From positions 1 through 38,009 of the forward strand of contig JBELBV010000019.1 in NCBI GenBank assembly GCA_042095135.1: DNA of 38,009 bases, read 5' to 3'. The notes below the pieces were generated by a model, which made no database searches, was not told where the DNA came from, and worked only from the letters and a program-made list of their open reading frames with translations. Position numbers and translations under genes: made by a program. Below are positions 8,363-15,871 of the stretch, piece by piece (within the stretch, counting starts at the first letter, position 1; each line of letters begins with the position of its first letter). Source of the DNA: UA16 sp042095135 (lineage in GTDB: Bacteria > Bacteroidota > Bacteroidia > Flavobacteriales_D > Sanyastnellaceae).

Positions 8363-10177
8363 ATGCTGCACGTCCAAAAAATAGCATCGCATTTCATTTC
8401 GTTTCAGCCCACCCAAGGGCTGATGCTTGCGGCTGCTTTGCTAGTGGGGCTGCTCACAGCGCTGTCGGGCGCGGCTCAAGCGCCTTTTGTGGATGTCAGC
8501 AATGAGATGGACATTTGGACGGACCACACGAGTGGTTACCTGGGAGCAGGCCTGAGCATGGCAGATTTCAATGGTGATGGGCTGGACGATTTGAGCATTG
8601 CCCATCACATGGGCAACTTGCAGTTTTACCAGGGCGATGGAGAAGGATTCATCCCCTATGAATTGAATTTGCCGGACTATCCCAACGAAGCCAAGTGCAT
8701 CCTGTGGGCAGACATCGACAATGACGGAGACCAGGATTTGCTCATCACGTACCGCCTGGCTGCCAACCGGCTCTACATCAATGAAGGTGACCTTGTAATG
8801 ACGGACGTCAGTGCCCAATGCGGCATTGACCAGACCAACCGACGGAGTTATGGTGCGTGCTTCGGGGATTATGACAACGACGGGTTGCTTGACCTGTTCA
8901 TCGCCAACTACGTCAGCGGTCAGGACCCACCTTTCAATGAATTTTACCGGAACCTGGGCGGAGGTTACTTCGAAGAGGTCACGTTTGACTTTCCGATGGG
9001 CGAGCCGCTGCCGCAGAACTTTCAGGGCCAATGGGTGGACTTCAACGAAGACGGATTATTGGATTTGAACCTCATTCGCGATCGGATTTGCTTCGAAAAC
9101 AAATACTACAAGCAGACAGAGGACGGCGACTTCTTCAACGATGCGCACGCCATGGAACTGGACTATTCCATCAATGCTATGTGCACGGCGACCACGGATT
9201 TTGATCGGGACGACGACCAAGACCTGTACATGTCCGCCGGGATGTTTGAAGGCAACCACTTCGTCGTGAACGACGGGACAGGGGTGTTCGAGTTGCACGA
9301 CCCTGAAGAGGGAGACAGCGTCATGGTCAACCTCACCAGCTGGGCCGGCACGTGGTTCGACATGGATAACGATGGTTGGGAGGACTTGCACGTGTGCACC
9401 GGATTTTCGACCTACACGTCGTGGCCGGCGATTTTCCAGAATTACCCTTACGTTCCCGACAACTTCTTCCACAACGAAGGCGGCGTTTTCTATGAAGACA
9501 CAACCGGGTTTTTCGATGTAGAAGCCTTGTCATTTTCAGCGGTAACTGGCGATTACAACTTGGACGGATTTCCGGATTTGGTGAACAACCTTGTCGGCGA
9601 ATACGCCCAAGTGCTGGAGGCCATTCCCAACGACAACCGGTGGGTCAAAATCAGGCTTGAAGGCACCATCAGTAACCGCGACGGCATCGGCGCAAAGATT
9701 CGAGTGTACCGGAACGGCTTGCTCGGGTACCACATGACTACGTGCGGCGAAAACTACCTGGGACAAAACAGCCGTTGGGAGCACTTTGGACTGGGCCTTG
9801 CTTCGGGCATTGACAGCATCACGGTGCATTGGCCCTCTGGGGTGCTTGATCAGTACTACAACCTGGAGCCCAACCAAAGCTTGGTTTTTGTGGAAGGGGA
9901 GACCGGGCCAGATCCGTGTGCATTGGGAGCTTGTCCCGGATGTACGTATCCGGAGGCATGCAATTTCGATAGCAGCGCCAATGAAGAAGACGGTTCCTGT
10001 GACTTCTCATGCTTGATCAACGCGACCACATGCGGTCCGGGCACGGCTTGGGACCCGCTTGTGCAGCAATGCGTTCCCGTTGAGAGCGAATGCCCGACCG
10101 ACCTGAACGGCGACCAAGTAACGGACGTAGCCGATCTCCTCATTTTCCTGGCGATGTTCGCCATCGATTGCCCTTAA
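8363..10177 (+). CDS. Secreted seven-bladed FG-GAP/VCBS propeller with ASPIC/UnbV domain, paralogue 3
   Basis: 604 residues with a hydrophobic export signal (LMLAAALLVGLLTAL, cleavage near GAAQA). Seven blade loops are visible; in the fifth the usual glycine is replaced (DFDRDDDQD). The ASPIC/UnbV domain carries GAKIRVYR, WEHFGLG and VHWPSG. The tail has GCTYPEACNF...EDGSC, then CGPGTAWD, then a Cys-framed EF-hand-like end (CPTDLNGDQ...IDCP). An inverted repeat (AACCAAGTTGGTT, 8346-8358) lies just before the start codon and could affect initiation. The next paralogue begins 15 bases after the stop, which suggests co-transcription. Confidence 0.88.
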   Translation: MLHVQKIASHFISFQPTQGLMLAAALLVGLLTALSGAAQAPFVDVSNEMDIWTDHTSGYLGAGLSMADFNGDGLDDLSIAHHMGNLQFYQGDGEGFIPYELNLPDYPNEAKCILWADIDNDGDQDLLITYRLAANRLYINEGDLVMTDVSAQCGIDQTNRRSYGACFGDYDNDGLLDLFIANYVSGQDPPFNEFYRNLGGGYFEEVTFDFPMGEPLPQNFQGQWVDFNEDGLLDLNLIRDRICFENKYYKQTEDGDFFNDAHAMELDYSINAMCTATTDFDRDDDQDLYMSAGMFEGNHFVVNDGTGVFELHDPEEGDSVMVNLTSWAGTWFDMDNDGWEDLHVCTGFSTYTSWPAIFQNYPYVPDNFFHNEGGVFYEDTTGFFDVEALSFSAVTGDYNLDGFPDLVNNLVGEYAQVLEAIPNDNRWVKIRLEGTISNRDGIGAKIRVYRNGLLGYHMTTCGENYLGQNSRWEHFGLGLASGIDSITVHWPSGVLDQYYNLEPNQSLVFVEGETGPDPCALGACPGCTYPEACNFDSSANEEDGSCDFSCLINATTCGPGTAWDPLVQQCVPVESECPTDLNGDQVTDVADLLIFLAMFAIDCP

Positions 10178-10192
10178 TGCACGCCCTCTGTC

Positions 10193-12013
10193 ATGAATGG
10201 CCGATCATTTACCACCCACATCGCGCTTGCGCTGCTATTGTTCACTCCTGCAACCAGAGGAGTGGGGCAGCTTGCTAACGTGAGCAACATTGTGCAGCTC
10301 GAAACCCAGCATACCGGAGGCTTCTTGGGGGCTGGCGTGAGCTTTGCCGATTTCAATGGGGACTATATTGACGATTTGACCTTTGCGGATTTTCAAGGCG
10401 ACTTAAAATTCTTCGCAGGTACAGGCGACGAGGAGGGATTCACGCCGGTGGACTTCAACCTGCCAGCTTACCCACAAGAAGCCAAAATGGTGCTCTGGGC
10501 AGACATCGACAACGACGGGGACCAGGACTTGTTTGTGACGTACCGCCTGGCGGCCAACAAGTTGTTCTTGGCTGATGGAGAGGGGGGACTTACGGACGTG
10601 AGCGCCACTTGTGGCATCAATCAAGCGTCGCGCAAAAGCTTCGGGGCGAGTTTTGGTGATTACAATGCGGACGGCTTTCTGGACTTGTTCGTCTGCAACT
10701 ACACATCGTCTTTCGATGAGTACCCATTCAACGAGCTGTACGAGAACAACGGCGACGGCACCTTTACCGAAACGACCGCCTCGCAGGGTTTGGACGTCCT
10801 AGGAATTCAGTCTTTTCAAGGCCAATGGGTGGACTTCAACGACGATGGTTTGTTGGATTTGCACGTTGTTCGCGACCGCATCATTTACGAGAATTACTAT
10901 TTCGAACAGCAGCCTGCGGGATCCATACTTCCATTCATTGAGAAAGGGGGAGAAACGGGGTTGGACGTTGCCATCAACTGCATGTCCACGAGCGTGGCCG
11001 ATTTCGATGGGGACATGGATTCGGATGTGTATTTGACGGCGTTTGCGGAAGACATGAATTGGCTCATGCTGAACGACGGGGAAGGCAACTTTGGCATCGA
11101 TGACGAGGAGGGCGATGTCCCCATGAACCAGGTGCAGGTGGATGCCATCTGCTGGGCCGCCAATTGGTTGGACGTCGACAACAATGGATGGGAAGATTTG
11201 CACGTTGCCAATGGGTACAGCGTGTACACCAATTATCCGCAGGTGCTCGGCATCTACAACGACGAACCGGATGCACTGTTCTACAACACAGCCGGCGAAT
11301 TTACCGAAGCCGATGAGCCGCAGTTTCAGACGGAGAGCACCCTGTCCTTCGCCACGGCGGTCGGGGACTACAACCGCGATGGTTTCCCGGATCTGGTGTC
11401 CCATGCCGTGGGGGAATTTGCGCAAGTACTGCGTGGAACCCCCAACACCAACCATTGGGTGAAAATTCTCCTCGAGGGAACCGAGAGCAACCGAGACGGC
11501 ATCGGTGCCAAAGTCATCGTCCACACAAGCGACGGATCGTCTCAATTGCGCATGACATACGCCGGAGAAAATTACTTGGGCCAGAACAGCCGTTGGGAAG
11601 CCTTCGGCCTGGGCGATGTGTTGGGCATTTCTTCGGTGGAGGTGCAATGGCCGAGCGGCACCACGACCAACCACACAGGTATCGTCATGGACCAGCACTG
11701 GTTGCTTGCTGAGGATGGAGCATCCACCCAACTTTGGCAAATTGACCCGTGTTTGTCCGGTGGTTTGTGCCCGGGATGCACGTACCCTGAGGCCTGTAAC
11801 TTTTACGAAAACGCGAACGTGGACGACGGTTCTTGCACGTTTGATTGCTTCGATGTCCCGAATTCATGCGGGCCTGGAACGGTATGGGACGAGGCGATGG
11901 GGTGGTGCGTCAGCAGCACGGATTGTCCGTACGATTTCGACGGCAGTGGTTACGTCACGGTTGCGGACCTCTTAATCTTTTTGATTGGCTTCAATCAGCC
12001 GTGCCCAAACTAG
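10193..12013 (+). CDS. Secreted seven-bladed FG-GAP/VCBS propeller with ASPIC/UnbV domain, paralogue 4
   Basis: 606 residues with a signal peptide (HIALALLLF, cleavage near GVGQ). Seven blade loops are present, but the first (DFNGDYID) and fifth (DFDGDMDSD) deviate at the glycine, so calcium binding there may be weaker. The ASPIC/UnbV domain shows GAKVIVHT, WEAFGLG and VQWPSG. The tail contains GCTYPEACNF...DDGSC, CGPGTVWD and the Cys-framed end CPYDFDGSG...QPCPN. It is the last gene of the array and overlaps the 3' end of the convergent M28 peptidase gene by 23 bases. No terminator is visible between them. Confidence 0.88.
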   Translation: MNGRSFTTHIALALLLFTPATRGVGQLANVSNIVQLETQHTGGFLGAGVSFADFNGDYIDDLTFADFQGDLKFFAGTGDEEGFTPVDFNLPAYPQEAKMVLWADIDNDGDQDLFVTYRLAANKLFLADGEGGLTDVSATCGINQASRKSFGASFGDYNADGFLDLFVCNYTSSFDEYPFNELYENNGDGTFTETTASQGLDVLGIQSFQGQWVDFNDDGLLDLHVVRDRIIYENYYFEQQPAGSILPFIEKGGETGLDVAINCMSTSVADFDGDMDSDVYLTAFAEDMNWLMLNDGEGNFGIDDEEGDVPMNQVQVDAICWAANWLDVDNNGWEDLHVANGYSVYTNYPQVLGIYNDEPDALFYNTAGEFTEADEPQFQTESTLSFATAVGDYNRDGFPDLVSHAVGEFAQVLRGTPNTNHWVKILLEGTESNRDGIGAKVIVHTSDGSSQLRMTYAGENYLGQNSRWEAFGLGDVLGISSVEVQWPSGTTTNHTGIVMDQHWLLAEDGASTQLWQIDPCLSGGLCPGCTYPEACNFYENANVDDGSCTFDCFDVPNSCGPGTVWDEAMGWCVSSTDCPYDFDGSGYVTVADLLIFLIGFNQPCPN

Positions 12014-13424
12014 GGAGGTGCTGGTCGAGCAAGTACACTGCTGCAGCAAACGTCGCAGCGCCGAGTTCGAGCTCGCGCTTGTGAACGTTCTCGAACACGT
12101 CTTGGGAACTGTGGTGGAAGTCAAAATACCGCTGCCCATCTGGACTCAATCCCATCATGGCCGGCCGCGGTGATAATGCTTTGAGCGGACCAATGTCCAC
12201 CCCGGCGCCTCCGCGTCGAAATTGGTGAACGTTGTAGGGGTCAAACAAAGGACTCCACGATTGGATGAGTGCTGTGGGTGCATCGGCGGCATCGATTCGA
12301 AAGCCCCGCGGCACGAACCCGCCTGCATCTGATTCCAGCGCTGCGACGTACCGCAATTCGGTATTGGTATGGTCTTCCTGTGCGTGGGCCGCATAGGTCT
12401 TGCCGCCGCGGTTGCCGTTTTCTTCGTTGATGAACAAAACGAATCGGATGGTCCGCCGTGGGGTGTATCCGAGCGCCTTCAAGATGCGCAGGACTTCGAG
12501 CGTATGGACGATGCCGGCGCCGTCGTCGTGAGCACCTTCCCCGATGTCCCACGAATCCAAGTGGCCACCGAGCGTGATGATTTCATGGGGCAATTCACTT
12601 CCGCGCCATTCGCCGATGACGTTGCCTTGTTCGACGTCGGGGAAGGCCCGGCAGTTCATTTCCAGTATCACCTCCAAGTCCGGGTGTTCCTTGAGTTGAT
12701 TGGCGAGCCAGCTGGCATCCACCGTCGAGATGGCCGCGCTGGGCACGCTGTCCGTACCCGCTTGGTAGTACATGGCGCCGGTATGCGGCAACGTGTCGAG
12801 TGCGTGGGTCATGGATCGCACCAACGCACCGACAGCGCCGGCTTCTGCCGCGGCGACGGCGCCCCGTCCGCGCTGGTCCACTGCCCCGCCGTACGCAGCT
12901 CCTGTATTGATGAGCACCGGGTCCATGGGGCGGTTGAACAGCACGAGCCGTCCTTCCACTTCTTCACGGGACAATTCTTCCAGCCGATCCAAGGATTTGA
13001 CTTGCACCACGCGAGCTCGGAGCGGTTCATCATTGGGAGTGCCCACCGACCCTCCGAGCGCCGTGACATGCAACGGGTGCTCTTTCCCGTCGATGATGGC
13101 TGAGGCTTGTGCCACGGTCCCTCGTGTCCAACTGGGCACCTGGACTGGCATGACCCAGACGGAATCGGCGCCGTATCCTTCCAGTACGCCTTGGCCCCAG
13201 TCCATCGCGTCGAATGCGCTTTGTGAGCCGCTCAGGCGGTGGCCAATGTCCTTGGTCAGTTGGCGCAAGTTTTCATGCGCCTCCCCACGGGCGAGGGCTT
13301 CGTCATAAATCGCTCGGACGAAGGCACTGTCACCGGCGTGCTGCATAGGCTGATCGGGCGCTTGGCCGTGAGCGAAAGGCGTGAGACCGCCGAGGACGGT
13401 CAAGAAGATGAGGATGCTGCGCAT
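11991..13424 (-). CDS. Exported M28-family metallopeptidase, carboxypeptidase Q-like
   Basis: Zinc-dependent aminopeptidase or dipeptidase of family M28, 477 residues. The N terminus is a signal peptide (LIFLTVLGGLTPFAHG, residues 5-20), so the enzyme acts in the periplasm or outside. The co-catalytic two-zinc site is complete: H288 and D290 in GGHLDSWD, bridging D300 in GAHDDGAG, catalytic E334 and ligand E335 in NEEN, D366 in ESDAG and H438 in FHHSSQD. A protease-associated (PA) like region occupies about residues 120-250, as in plasma glutamate carboxypeptidase. It converges with the last propeller gene (23-base overlap) and diverges from the nitroreductase gene. The ATG at 13424 directly precedes a normal signal peptide, so this start is well supported. 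Confidence 0.92.
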   Translation of the reverse strand: MRSILIFLTVLGGLTPFAHGQAPDQPMQHAGDSAFVRAIYDEALARGEAHENLRQLTKDIGHRLSGSQSAFDAMDWGQGVLEGYGADSVWVMPVQVPSWTRGTVAQASAIIDGKEHPLHVTALGGSVGTPNDEPLRARVVQVKSLDRLEELSREEVEGRLVLFNRPMDPVLINTGAAYGGAVDQRGRGAVAAAEAGAVGALVRSMTHALDTLPHTGAMYYQAGTDSVPSAAISTVDASWLANQLKEHPDLEVILEMNCRAFPDVEQGNVIGEWRGSELPHEIITLGGHLDSWDIGEGAHDDGAGIVHTLEVLRILKALGYTPRRTIRFVLFINEENGNRGGKTYAAHAQEDHTNTELRYVAALESDAGGFVPRGFRIDAADAPTALIQSWSPLFDPYNVHQFRRGGAGVDIGPLKALSPRPAMMGLSPDGQRYFDFHHSSQDVFENVHKRELELGAATFAAAVYLLDQHLPSLGTAD

Positions 13425-13468
13425 GCCCGAAAATACACCAAAGGACAGGCCGCGCTCAAGCGGTGCTG

Positions 13469-13476
13469 TACCTTTG
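13469..13476 (+). promoter_or_regulatory. Bacteroidota-type -7 element before the nitroreductase gene
   Basis: TACCTTTG followed by C is an exact match to the Bacteroidota -7 consensus TAnnTTTG, ending 18 bases before the ATG at 13495. No clear -33 TTTG is visible upstream. Its position supports the 13495 start over any longer version overlapping the divergent peptidase gene. Confidence 0.5.
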
Positions 13477-13494
13477 CTTCACATTCATTGCACC

Positions 13495-14079
13495 ATGCGC
13501 CATAACCTTTCCGAAACCACCGAATTGCTCCGGGACCGACGCAGCATCAGCCCTGAGCGCTACTCCACACGAAAGGTGCACAAGGAAATCCTTGAACACG
13601 TGTTGACGAATGCCACATGGGCACCGACCCATGGAATGACGCAGCCTTGGCGTTTCAAGGCCTACGTGGGGGAGGGCATGAAGCGGATCGGCCCCAAATT
13701 GGCCGAATGGTACGCACAGCATGCGGGCGAGCAGGCATCGGGGAGCAAGGTGGCCAAATTGGAGGCACGGGGCGAAAAGGTGACCGCTTTGGTCGTGCTG
13801 GGATTGGAGCCCGATCCCAATGGACGCATCAGCATCGAGGACGAACGCATGGCAGTCGCTTGCGCAGTCCAAAACATGTACCTCACCTGCACAGCCCACG
13901 GCATTGGCGGATTTTGGTCCACGCCAAAATTCCTGCAGTTGCCCGAGGTGAAGGCATTTGTTGGGTTGCCTCAAAACGGAGAGGTTCTCGGCATTTTCTA
14001 CATGGGGTACCCGGAAGACGGTGCGTGGCCGAAGAGCCACCGCAAGCCTTTGGAGTACGTGACGGATTGGAACGAGTAG
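13495..14079 (+). CDS. Nitroreductase-family oxidoreductase, small single-domain type
   Basis: FMN-dependent oxidoreductase of the nitroreductase fold, 194 residues, close to the usual size of the YdjA-like subgroup. N-terminal RRSISPERY matches the FMN-binding RRSxRxF-type motif, WAPTHGMTQPWRF is the substrate/FMN region, and NMYLTCTAHGIGGFWSTP is the conserved C-terminal helix and loop. The frame is open upstream to 13381, but that extension would overlap the divergent peptidase gene and its promoter region; the ATG at 13495 sits just after a -7 element and gives a canonical N terminus. The physiological substrate cannot be inferred. The gene converges with the downstream - strand gene, with 6 bases between stop codons. 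Confidence 0.9.
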   Translation: MRHNLSETTELLRDRRSISPERYSTRKVHKEILEHVLTNATWAPTHGMTQPWRFKAYVGEGMKRIGPKLAEWYAQHAGEQASGSKVAKLEARGEKVTALVVLGLEPDPNGRISIEDERMAVACAVQNMYLTCTAHGIGGFWSTPKFLQLPEVKAFVGLPQNGEVLGIFYMGYPEDGAWPKSHRKPLEYVTDWNE

Positions 14080-14085
14080 CGCTTG

Positions 14086-15090
14086 CTATTGCGGGAGGAT
14101 AATGCGGAATTCCAGCGCAAATCCCGCCTGCGGCATGAAGAGCCGAACGTTGGCTTTCTCTAGATCACGCTCCCACTGGGCTTCGCCCCATCGATTGGTG
14201 GACCATTCCCGCCACCAGATGCACCCGGCATAGAGCCCCGCCTTTTTGGCGTTCGCCGGACGATACAGTGCTCCAATCTCAGCGCGGAGCGGAACCGTCC
14301 AACGCCGTTGCCGGTTTTCCTCGACTTGGTATTCGTGGTAGATGAGCCCAATTTGCTGGTAGCCCGTGGTGAAGACATCGCTCAACAAAAAGTCGACGCA
14401 TACCCCGCCTCCGGCGAGCAATTCCCACCGTTGGTTCATGGGGACCTTGGTCTGGGCCAGCAGCGGAAGTCGGTAACGTCCGGCGCGCAAGGACAAGGTG
14501 TCCGCCGTTTCCTCGCCGCTGATCTCTGAAGCAAACGATAGCCCCCAATCGGAGCGCATGCGCAGGGTTTCGAGCCCTGTCTCCATGCTCCAACTGCTGC
14601 CCTTGAAATTCCGGTGAAGCCGAAGTCCAAAGCCACTGCCAGCTTGTGGTTGCCATTCCAATGTCAGCCCCTCATCGTTGGCCTGGATGGACTCGTAGCC
14701 CACGGCTTCCAGCGGGAGGACCCCAACGGTGCTGACCCCCAATTCCCATTTAGGAGTGCGTCCTTGTGCGTTCCCTGAATTGCTCAGCGCTCCCACGAGT
14801 GCAACGAGTAGCACCGCCCCGGTGGCAATGAGCAAGGCGTAGCGCAACCCAGCCACGGGGATGAACTTGGTGCGGTGTTGGGCGTGCACGAGGTGGTTGC
14901 AGCGCAGGGCTTCACGGAAATGGGTCCGCGGCACGCCAAAGAGCCATTGGTCGTCTTCTTCGTGGCGTTCGAACGGCACCTCTGCGGCACGAAGCATGTG
15001 CTCGAATTCTTCCGCATGCTCCGTTTCTTGGAACGAGAATACGTAATACCGGTTATCTCCGGGGTGAATGAAGTAATTGGTCCAACGCAT
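14086..15090 (-). CDS. Hypothetical protein: small soluble domain, one membrane helix, barrel-like C-terminal domain
   Basis: 334 residues, family not recognised by name. Residues 1-80 form a soluble domain (YYVFSF, HAEEFEHML, LFGVPRTHFREAL, NHLVHAQHR). Residues about 83-103 are a single hydrophobic helix after an arginine (LRYALLIATGAVLLVALVG), then NSGNAQ, which looks like a signal-peptidase site. Residues 112-334 alternate polar and hydrophobic residues with aromatic belts (GFGLRLHRNF, YRLPLLAQT, LYAGCIWW) and resemble a small outer-membrane barrel. The frame stays open upstream through an assembly gap, but a terminator hairpin and a -7 element lie between 15090 and the gap, so ATG 15090 is chosen. 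It could be a genuine fusion of a soluble domain and a barrel precursor. Confidence in the gene is good; confidence in function is low. Confidence 0.72.
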   Translation of the reverse strand: MRWTNYFIHPGDNRYYVFSFQETEHAEEFEHMLRAAEVPFERHEEDDQWLFGVPRTHFREALRCNHLVHAQHRTKFIPVAGLRYALLIATGAVLLVALVGALSNSGNAQGRTPKWELGVSTVGVLPLEAVGYESIQANDEGLTLEWQPQAGSGFGLRLHRNFKGSSWSMETGLETLRMRSDWGLSFASEISGEETADTLSLRAGRYRLPLLAQTKVPMNQRWELLAGGGVCVDFLLSDVFTTGYQQIGLIYHEYQVEENRQRRWTVPLRAEIGALYRPANAKKAGLYAGCIWWREWSTNRWGEAQWERDLEKANVRLFMPQAGFALEFRIILPQ

Positions 15091-15098
15091 GCCGAATG

Positions 15099-15106
15099 CG
15101 AAGGTA
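15099..15106 (-). promoter_or_regulatory. Putative -7 element before the 14086-15090 gene
   Basis: On the minus strand TACCTTCG matches TAnnTTTG with one mismatch and is followed by C. A TTTC that could serve as -33 lies 20 bases upstream. The element ends 8 bases before ATG 15090, implying a very short leader, and supports this gene having its own promoter downstream of the hairpin. Confidence 0.4.
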
Positions 15107-15132
15107 TGGATTCTGATGGGCCTACTGAAAAC

Positions 15133-15160
15133 GAAAAAGGCCCGGGACGAGCCCGGGCCT
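15133..15160 (-). terminator. Rho-independent terminator of the lipoprotein/yqeY end of the dcw transcript
   Basis: A perfect 9-bp GC-rich stem (15138-15146 with 15152-15160, five-base loop) is followed on the minus strand by a run of five T. It sits at the edge of the 100-N gap, so the stem may extend into missing sequence. It separates the lipoprotein gene from the 14086-15090 gene. Confidence 0.8.
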
Positions 15161-15260
15161 NNNNNNNNNNNNNNNNNNNNNNNNNNNNNNNNNNNNNNNN
15201 NNNNNNNNNNNNNNNNNNNNNNNNNNNNNNNNNNNNNNNNNNNNNNNNNNNNNNNNNNNN
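15161..15260. other. Assembly gap of 100 N
   Basis: 100 N of unknown true length between the lipoprotein gene start and the terminator hairpin. It removes the 3' end of the lipoprotein gene and could hide further sequence. The GC-rich palindrome abutting it may have caused the break. Confidence 0.97.
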
Positions 15261-15378
15261 CGGTGGTTTTGGTTTCCTCCTTAGAAGCGGGTTCTTCTGA
15301 ATTGGTTTCAGCAGGGGCACCGCAGGACGCTAGTGCGATGGTGACGGCACAGGCCATCCAGGTGAATGTGTTTTTCAT
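15261..15378 (-). CDS. Small lipoprotein, 3' end lost in gap
   Basis: Only the first 39 residues are visible. The start MKNTFTWMACAVTIALASCG is a lipoprotein signal peptide with lipobox LASC, followed by an acidic, low-complexity stretch (PAETNSEEPASKEETKTT). The protein is therefore expected to be lipid-anchored in the inner or outer membrane, with a flexible charged tether. An in-frame ATG ten codons upstream (15408) is less likely, since it would place charged residues before the signal. It starts 36 bases after yqeY and probably shares its transcript. The function is unknown, and the family cannot be judged until the gap is closed. Confidence 0.6.
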
Positions 15379-15413
15379 TGGTGATGATTTCAACGGTTTA
15401 ACAAGCAATGCGC

Positions 15414-15869
15414 TTAACTGTTCAAGGCCCCACGCACAATTCCGGCGATGACCTTGCCATCGGCCTTGCCCGCCATGCGGCTCGAAGCGATGCCCATGAC
15501 CTTTCCCATGTCGGCCATGCCTGAGGCGCCCGTTTCGGCGAGGATGGCTGCCACTTCCGTTTTGATTTCCTCTTCCGTCAATGGTTGGGGCAAGAATTCT
15601 GCAATTACAGCAGCTTGTGCACGTTCTTCTGCTTCGAGGTCGGCCCGTCCTTGCTCAGCATAGAGGTCGGCGGTTTCACTGCGTTGCTTGAAGAGCTTGG
15701 TGAGGATTGCCAGTACGGTAGCATCGGGGATGTCGTTCCCGTCCGCACCGGTTTTGGTCGCCTCGAGCATGAGTTTGCTTTTGACATCGCGCAGAGCAGC
15801 GAGTCGCTCACGATCTTTGTTGCGCATGGCGTCTTTGATGCCATCCGAAATGATGCTGTACATGCTCAT
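15414..15869 (-). CDS. yqeY: GatB/YqeY domain protein
   Basis: 151 residues, the normal length for stand-alone YqeY proteins, which share the C-terminal tRNA-interacting domain of GatB, the amidotransferase subunit that forms Gln-tRNA or Asn-tRNA. Recognised by the N-terminal DGIKDAMRNKDRERLAALR helix pair and the C-terminal MGKVMGIASSRMAGKADG motif. Its cellular role is not settled; an accessory role in tRNA metabolism is assumed from homology. It follows ftsZ after two bases, a common arrangement in Bacteroidota, and is the last complete gene of the dcw transcript. Confidence 0.93.
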   Translation of the reverse strand: MSMYSIISDGIKDAMRNKDRERLAALRDVKSKLMLEATKTGADGNDIPDATVLAILTKLFKQRSETADLYAEQGRADLEAEERAQAAVIAEFLPQPLTEEEIKTEVAAILAETGASGMADMGKVMGIASSRMAGKADGKVIAGIVRGALNS

Positions 15870-15871
15870 GG

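Noticed and set aside
10799..11740. 313-codon open frame on the minus strand opposite propeller paralogue 4
   Set aside because: Antisense shadow of a clear FG-GAP gene; its pseudo-repeats mirror the DxDxDG loops and it has no recognisable domain.
13381..13494. Longer N terminus for the nitroreductase
   Set aside because: It would overlap the divergent peptidase gene and its own -7 element, and adds Arg/Lys-rich sequence foreign to the family.
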